Part shown: piece by piece, positions 44,176 to 47,731 of the stretch
Layout: every line of letters starts with the position of its first letter
How positions within the stretch are numbered: the stretch's first letter is position 1
Assembly: GCF_000378445.1 (NCBI RefSeq)
Contig: NZ_KB899732.1
Location: 1-47,731 of the forward strand
Source of the DNA: Deinococcus aquatilis DSM 23025
Lineage (GTDB): Bacteria; Deinococcota; Deinococci; Deinococcales; Deinococcaceae
Length of the DNA: 47,731 nucleotides
Reading direction: 5' to 3'
The notes under the pieces: model-generated
Seen by the model: only the letters and a program-made list of their open reading frames with translations
What the model was told of the DNA's origin: nothing
Databases searched by the model: none
Made by a program: the position numbers and the translations under genes

Positions 44176-44216
44176 AGTGTTGGTTGTGCCCCAGCAGGCA
44201 TGACCAGGAGGCTCAG

Positions 44217-44594
44217 ATGATTACTATTCGCGCTGGAGACACACAGGCCATGGCAACCCCGAACGGTAACTACGGTACCAGCCTCGCGACTCCCCGGCTC
44301 GGTGCCACTGAGGTAACGGTGGTCCGTCAACGTCAAGCCCCTGGCGGCTTCAATCCTATCCACGTTCAAAACCGAGAAGAAGTCATGGTGATGCTTTTGG
44401 GCCAGGTTACGGTCACCAGCGGCGATCAGCGCATTGAACTGTCCCCCAGCGACACGTTGATTGTGCCTGCCCACACCCCGCACCGCGTCGACAATACTGG
44501 GGATACCGACGCCGAGTGGATGATTATCTCTCCCGCTGGGATGCAATTGTTCCGTGAAACGGGCGAAGAAGCCAGCCCGCTGTGGATCAGGTGA
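44217..44594 (+). CDS. Small cupin-fold protein
   Basis: A 125-residue single cupin barrel. 'GGFNPIHVQNREEVMVMLLG' is the first cupin motif (a weak G-x5-H-x-H...E with HVQNREE) and 'DTLIVPAHTPHRVDNTGDTD' the second, with the conserved P-x-x-x-x-H. The metal site is partly present. AGGAGG lies five bases before ATG 44217. Such genes next to MarR regulators often serve in detoxification; the substrate is not known. Confidence 0.85.
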   Translation: MITIRAGDTQAMATPNGNYGTSLATPRLGATEVTVVRQRQAPGGFNPIHVQNREEVMVMLLGQVTVTSGDQRIELSPSDTLIVPAHTPHRVDNTGDTDAEWMIISPAGMQLFRETGEEASPLWIR

Positions 44595-45239
44595 TTCCCG
44601 GCCTGAGTGGGTTGAAACGAGCAGTATGACCCCCTGTCTCCCTTCCTCATACTGGTTCTAAAAGGCGCACTCAGGTAGGCCTTATGGGTGAATGGTCGTC
44701 GCCGGTGCGGCCTCGATCATTATCTGCTTCAGTGGTGGATGTGGTGTGCCACCTCAGCAAGTGAGGCTTTGAAGCGAGTGAAACCCCGAGCATGCCTCCA
44801 AAGCAGCAAACGACTCCCCCTTGGCTCAGAGGGGAGTTGCGTGGCCCTCAGGATGCCCGTGAGACGCAGGGCGTATTGCTGGGCTTGCGGGCTGAGTGGT
44901 GGATTCGGGCGCGTTCAGGGGCGGCCTTGGTGTCGCTGCAACGGTGGACTGCACAGCAGGGAGCTCTGGTTCGAGCCGCACTCGAGCGTTCTGCTGCAAA
45001 AGCCCTTCCATTTGTTCGGGCCCTGCTGAGCGTTGACCTCCAATCTGGCGTGGCTTCATCCTATGTCAGGAGGGTTTTTCCCTTTGTCAGCGGCATATTA
45101 TGAGCTCTAAGCACCTGATCAAGCCGTTCACCATTTGCGGGACTTAGGCAGGTGGCAGAGCAGTAAATACCATGATTCATCTGGAGAGGTTCATCCTCAG
45201 GTTATCTGCGATCCCTTGACCCCCTCTCATGGCCGCGCC
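44595..45239. other. Gap; no gene firmly supported
   Basis: A plus-strand frame at 44792-45103 could encode about 100 residues ('TQGVLLGLRAEWWIRARSGA' in the middle) but has no ribosome site and no recognised relative; it may be a decayed gene. Confidence 0.4.
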
Positions 45240-45662
45240 ATGCTGAAGGGGATGACGGCCGTGCCCCAGCCTCCACAAGCCCGGCTGCGGAATCAGCAGG
45301 CCTTTGAGACGTGTATGGCGACGACGTTGCAGGTGTTAGCCGCCGTGGAATTTGCGCCAGCGCTACATCACACGCAGCCGACCCGTGAAACCCTGTTAGC
45401 CTTTAGCGTTGAAATCGATCGGCATGCGGGAGACATTACGGCGCTGGGAGGGGAACGATTCTTAGATTTGCCGGCGCTGGGGCAAGGCTGGTACAAGCGA
45501 TTGGTGGTTGGACGGGATGAACCTCTTCTGGCGGCCTACCATGCGCTGCACTCTGCGGCGTATCTGGGCTTGGATGGGGGAACAACCACTGCAATATTGC
45601 TCTCGGCAGTGAGTTACGCCCTGCGGGTGCTGGCGCAACGGGAAGGCTACCTCTGCCATTGA
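45240..45662 (+). CDS. Hypothetical protein
   Basis: About 140 residues from ATG 45240, helical and Ala-rich, with 'QQAFETCMATTLQVLAAVEF' at the start and 'AILLSAVSYALRVLAQREGY' at the end. The open frame extends to 45135, and no good ribosome site marks the start. Family not recognised. Codon pattern looks coding. Monocistronic. Confidence 0.5.
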   Translation: MLKGMTAVPQPPQARLRNQQAFETCMATTLQVLAAVEFAPALHHTQPTRETLLAFSVEIDRHAGDITALGGERFLDLPALGQGWYKRLVVGRDEPLLAAYHALHSAAYLGLDGGTTTAILLSAVSYALRVLAQREGYLCH

Positions 45663-46014
45663 GTTGCACCGCCTCTCCCCTACTCGCGTTCTTGCAACGG
45701 GCGTAGGGGTACTCCGTTGACTTTTCAGAAGGAAATTCCCGACACGAGGTTTTCGTCGGTTGAGAAGATTGCTGCTCTCGCGCGCTGAACATTGTTTTGC
45801 TGGAGTGTGAACGAACTCCCATCGTGCCTGTCAGCCGTCCTTTTGGGCGTGAAGAACGTCAGGCAGACCAGCAGGACGCTGTACTCAGTGGCTTGCTTGC
45901 AGGAGTCAAGGGAGTATCAAGAGTGAGTGAGCTGGCGAACGCGCTCTGCTCTCGGCAGCTTGAGTAAGATACTCACGTGAGCTTGAAGATCAGCTGGATT
46001 GGTCAACAGACCGC
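45663..46014. other. Gap without a called gene
   Basis: A frame ending at TAA near 45967 is open for some 65 codons but has no ATG or ribosome site and no recognised relative. No promoter box is present. Confidence 0.35.
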
Positions 46015-46458
46015 ATGACCCTGCGTCAATGCGCAGCCGTCCTCCTCCAAAATAGCGACGGACAGATCTTGATGGTCAAACAGAATTATGGCCAACGATT
46101 TTGGAGCCTTCCCGGCGGCGTCGTCGATCCCGGCGAAACCCCACTTCAGGCCGCCATCCGAGAAGCACACGAAGAAGCCGGGATCAGCATTGCGCTGCAG
46201 GAGGTGCTGGGGCTCTACCTCCTGCAGGGGGGTGGTTGGCCAGACATTCAGGCCTATGTGTTTCGAGCACACATCCTGGACGATGAGCCACGAATTATGA
46301 ATCCGCAGGAGATCGCGGAGTTGCGGTGGATGGATCTTCAGGCCCTTCCCGACTGGGTGCCGAGGGATGTCTCTGCTGCCTTTGAAGACCTTCAGATGCA
46401 AAAACAGGGCGTGATCCGCACCGTTCAGCGCATCATTCCTCTGGAAAGGATGGTGTGA
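46015..46458 (+). CDS. Nudix hydrolase
   Basis: A 147-residue nucleotide pyrophosphohydrolase. The Nudix box runs from Gly35 to Gly56 (G-x5-E41-x7-R49-E50-...-E53-E54-x-G56) and is complete. 'QCAAVLLQNSDGQILMVKQ' is the usual first strand. Deinococcus has an unusually large Nudix set for cleaning oxidised or dinucleoside polyphosphates. No ribosome site was seen; stop overlaps the next start, so the two are a tight operon. Confidence 0.9.
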   Translation: MTLRQCAAVLLQNSDGQILMVKQNYGQRFWSLPGGVVDPGETPLQAAIREAHEEAGISIALQEVLGLYLLQGGGWPDIQAYVFRAHILDDEPRIMNPQEIAELRWMDLQALPDWVPRDVSAAFEDLQMQKQGVIRTVQRIIPLERMV

Positions 46459-47093
46459 TGAATCTTCCACATGAGATCCAGAGTCTCCTCTCGGCTTTCT
46501 CCAAAGCACAGGACCTCGCAGGGGACGTTGATCACCTGCTGGCCGCCTTTGGCCGCGAGATCACGAGGGAGCATGTTCCGCGAGTCACTCGTTTGGCAGA
46601 GAAACTTGCACTCCAGTTTGGCGTGGACGTGCAGGCCGCCCGCACCGCCGCGCTGCTCCACGATATCGGGGGGGTGTTTCGATACGACCAGATGGTGCCG
46701 CTCTGTGAAGCGCTGGGGCTGCCTGTTGAGCCGGAGGAACGGCGCGTGCCCATGCTGCTTCATGCCAAGCTGAGTGTCGTATTGGCACGGGAATGGCAGG
46801 GCATCACGTCTCCAGAGGTCCTGCAGGCGATTCGTTATCACACGACGCTGCATGGTCAGTCCACTGCTTTGGATCAAGTGGTGTTCCTGGCAGATAAGCT
46901 GGAATGGGATCAGGGTGGACAACCGCCGTATTTTGCAGCGTTGTCAGCGGCCCTGAACGAGAGCTTGGAGACAGGAACACGGTGGATGTTGTCTTGGATG
47001 GCGCTGCCGGAAGCCAAGCTGCTGATCCCGCATCCAGACCTGCGGGAGGCCTGGCGAAGTTATGGGATTGCGCCTGCTCACGGCATGCAGTAA
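46458..47093 (+). CDS. HD-domain protein, YqeK (Ap4A hydrolase)-like
   Basis: A 211-residue HD phosphohydrolase. 'EHVPRVTRLAEKLALQFGVD' contains the first His, 'ARTAALLHDIGGVFR' the HD pair, 'LLHAKLSVVLAREW' and 'AIRYHTTLHG' the following metal residues, and 'LDQVVFLADKLEW' the last Asp, the order of the YqeK family that splits Ap4A symmetrically. ATG 46458 overlaps the preceding TGA. With a Nudix enzyme next door, both probably act on alarmone-like dinucleotides. Confidence 0.85.
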   Translation: MNLPHEIQSLLSAFSKAQDLAGDVDHLLAAFGREITREHVPRVTRLAEKLALQFGVDVQAARTAALLHDIGGVFRYDQMVPLCEALGLPVEPEERRVPMLLHAKLSVVLAREWQGITSPEVLQAIRYHTTLHGQSTALDQVVFLADKLEWDQGGQPPYFAALSAALNESLETGTRWMLSWMALPEAKLLIPHPDLREAWRSYGIAPAHGMQ

Positions 47094-47266
47094 AACGTTG
47101 GCTCCGTTCAGTGGCCTGATTACTGGAGTCACGGACTGTCACCAAAATCGGGATAAGCATCCAGCGAGAAGAGGGCAGATGCTCAGAAAGGGTTGTGTTG
47201 CCGAACGTTGCAGGTGTTCAACGTCAGACGGTGGTGTTGCCTTAATTCGGGGTTGGATATGGGGAG

Positions 47267-47301
47267 GGCAGGGGTGGCCTGAATTTCAGGCCATCCCTGC
47301 C
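47267..47301. repeat. 17-bp hairpin spanning the stop codon of the IS6 relic
   Basis: GGCAGGGGTGGCCTGAA-T-TTCAGGCCATCCCTGCC with one G-T wobble. It lies at the 3' end of the IS6-derived fragment and may be its terminator or the IS end; it also follows the YqeK operon. Confidence 0.6.
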
Positions 47302-47405
47302 GCGACGGCTGACCACGTCTGGAACGCTTGTTTCTGATTTTTTCTTCTGGTCGAGGCGGAAACGCTGGTGCGGGAATGATGGTGAAGGTTCGTGATGCGG
47401 GTGAT
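47286..47405 (-). pseudogene. IS6-family transposase, C-terminal relic
   Basis: Minus frame ends with 'RITNLHHHSRTSVSASTRRK' and 'NQKQAFQTWSAVAAGMA' then TGA, the IS6 transposase C-terminus, closely like the fragment at 9031-9177. Only about 40 codons remain, next to an IS3-type element. Confidence 0.8.
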
Positions 47406-47433
47406 GTGAGTAGAGTTTGATGGAGGCTCAGTT

Positions 47434-47450
47434 CAGTGTGATTCACACTG
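47434..47450. repeat. Perfect 17-bp palindrome before the IS3 OrfA
   Basis: CAGTGTGA-T-TCACACTG, ending ten bases before the ATG of OrfA. It could be a repressor site on the IS promoter. Confidence 0.6.
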
Positions 47451-47459
47451 GAGGACACC

Positions 47460-47731
47460 ATGTCCGTACCCAAGCAGAAATTCACCGCTGAGTTCAAACA
47501 CGAAGCCGTCCGGCTGGTTCGCACGACCGGAAAGAGTTGCGCCCAGATTGCCCGCGATCTTGGCGTTCCCCCTCACTATGTCGTGCGATGGAAGCACCAG
47601 CAGGACAACCAGACGGCCGCCGGCCGCCCTGCCTTCACTGGGCGGGGGATCCCCGCCCTTTCACCACAGGAGGCTCGTCTGAAAGAACTGGAGCGGGAAC
47701 TGGACATTGCGCGACAGGAAAGGGATATCTT
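47460..47731 (+). CDS. IS3-family transposase OrfA (cut by window end)
   Basis: MSVPKQKFTAEFKHEAVRLV starts the typical OrfA helix-turn-helix ('SCAQIARDLGVPPHYVVRWK'), and 'EARLKELERELDIARQERDI' is the leucine-zipper-like coil that precedes the frameshift into OrfB. GGAGG lies five bases before the ATG. The rest of the IS lies beyond the window. Confidence 0.9.
   Translation, partial: MSVPKQKFTAEFKHEAVRLVRTTGKSCAQIARDLGVPPHYVVRWKHQQDNQTAAGRPAFTGRGIPALSPQEARLKELERELDIARQERDI

Noticed and set aside
44792..45103. Plus-strand frame of 103 codons as a gene
   Set aside because: No ribosome site, no homology, overlapping alternatives in other frames; mentioned only as a possible relic.

Overview
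The window reads as part of a Deinococcus-type (Deinococcota) plasmid or megaplasmid. This rests on a RepA-type initiator with an iteron array, high-GC coding, several deinococcal-looking IS relics (IS4, IS6, IS3), a large BTAD/SARP-AAA-TPR regulator and a leaderless promoter. No rRNA, tRNA or CRISPR array was seen.

Layout: 1-331 is an IS4-type transposase tail; 831-1373 GNAT; 1652-4978 a large lipoprotein and a small membrane protein (minus); 5254-6849 a membrane protein and a DUF1349-like protein; 7450-7785 thioredoxin; 8243-9037 a lipoprotein with a carboxypeptidase-regulatory-like fold. 9031-11359 is a decayed IS6 transposase split by a 1.58-kb IS4-type element that carries a MafI-like orphan immunity gene and is flanked by a 9-bp target duplication. 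11503-12291 is a frameshifted GNAT. 12767-16386 holds a SARP-AAA-TPR regulator and a coupled 59-aa protein. 16938-20773 is a peptide-type ABC importer (SBP plus two permeases, no ATPase). 21079-22706 encodes SnoaL, SRPBCC and an RNase H-like relic protein; 23356-26139 a GH18 lipoprotein; 26633 HD-GYP; 27563 DinB; 28360-28485 a 41-aa secreted micro-peptide; 29024 a DUF4139-like exported protein; 30644-34418 a glycosyltransferase/exported protein/racemase/SDR group; 34899-38160 exported regulatory-fold and TPR proteins plus a small membrane protein; 38823-40515 repA and iterons; 41159-43542 an acyl-ACP-reductase-like protein and an NDH-2-like protein; 43665-44594 MarR and cupin; 46015-47093 Nudix and YqeK-like HD; 47286-47731 an IS6 relic and an IS3 OrfA running off the end.

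The main discovery is one promoter architecture repeated 12 times between 4.7 and 41.1 kb: [G/A]TCAC[A/G]-N5-[G/A]TCAC[A/G]-N10-nAnnnT. Two direct half-sites lie exactly 11 bp apart, and a -10-like hexamer always starts 10 bp further on. This is the geometry expected for a SARP activator that replaces the -35 element. The boxes precede nearly every exported-protein operon, the peptide importer, the 41-aa secreted peptide, the HD-GYP protein, and the regulator's own operon.

A coherent hypothesis is a plasmid-borne, peptide-responsive regulon. The 41-aa precursor (signal peptide plus a 19-residue Cys-x6-Cys mature peptide) would be exported. It could be re-imported by the oligopeptide-type transporter and sensed by the TPR part of the SARP regulator, which would activate itself, the importer, the peptide and a set of secreted or lipoprotein public goods. 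The boxes and gene content are seen directly. That the local SARP binds the boxes, and that the peptide is a signal, is inference.
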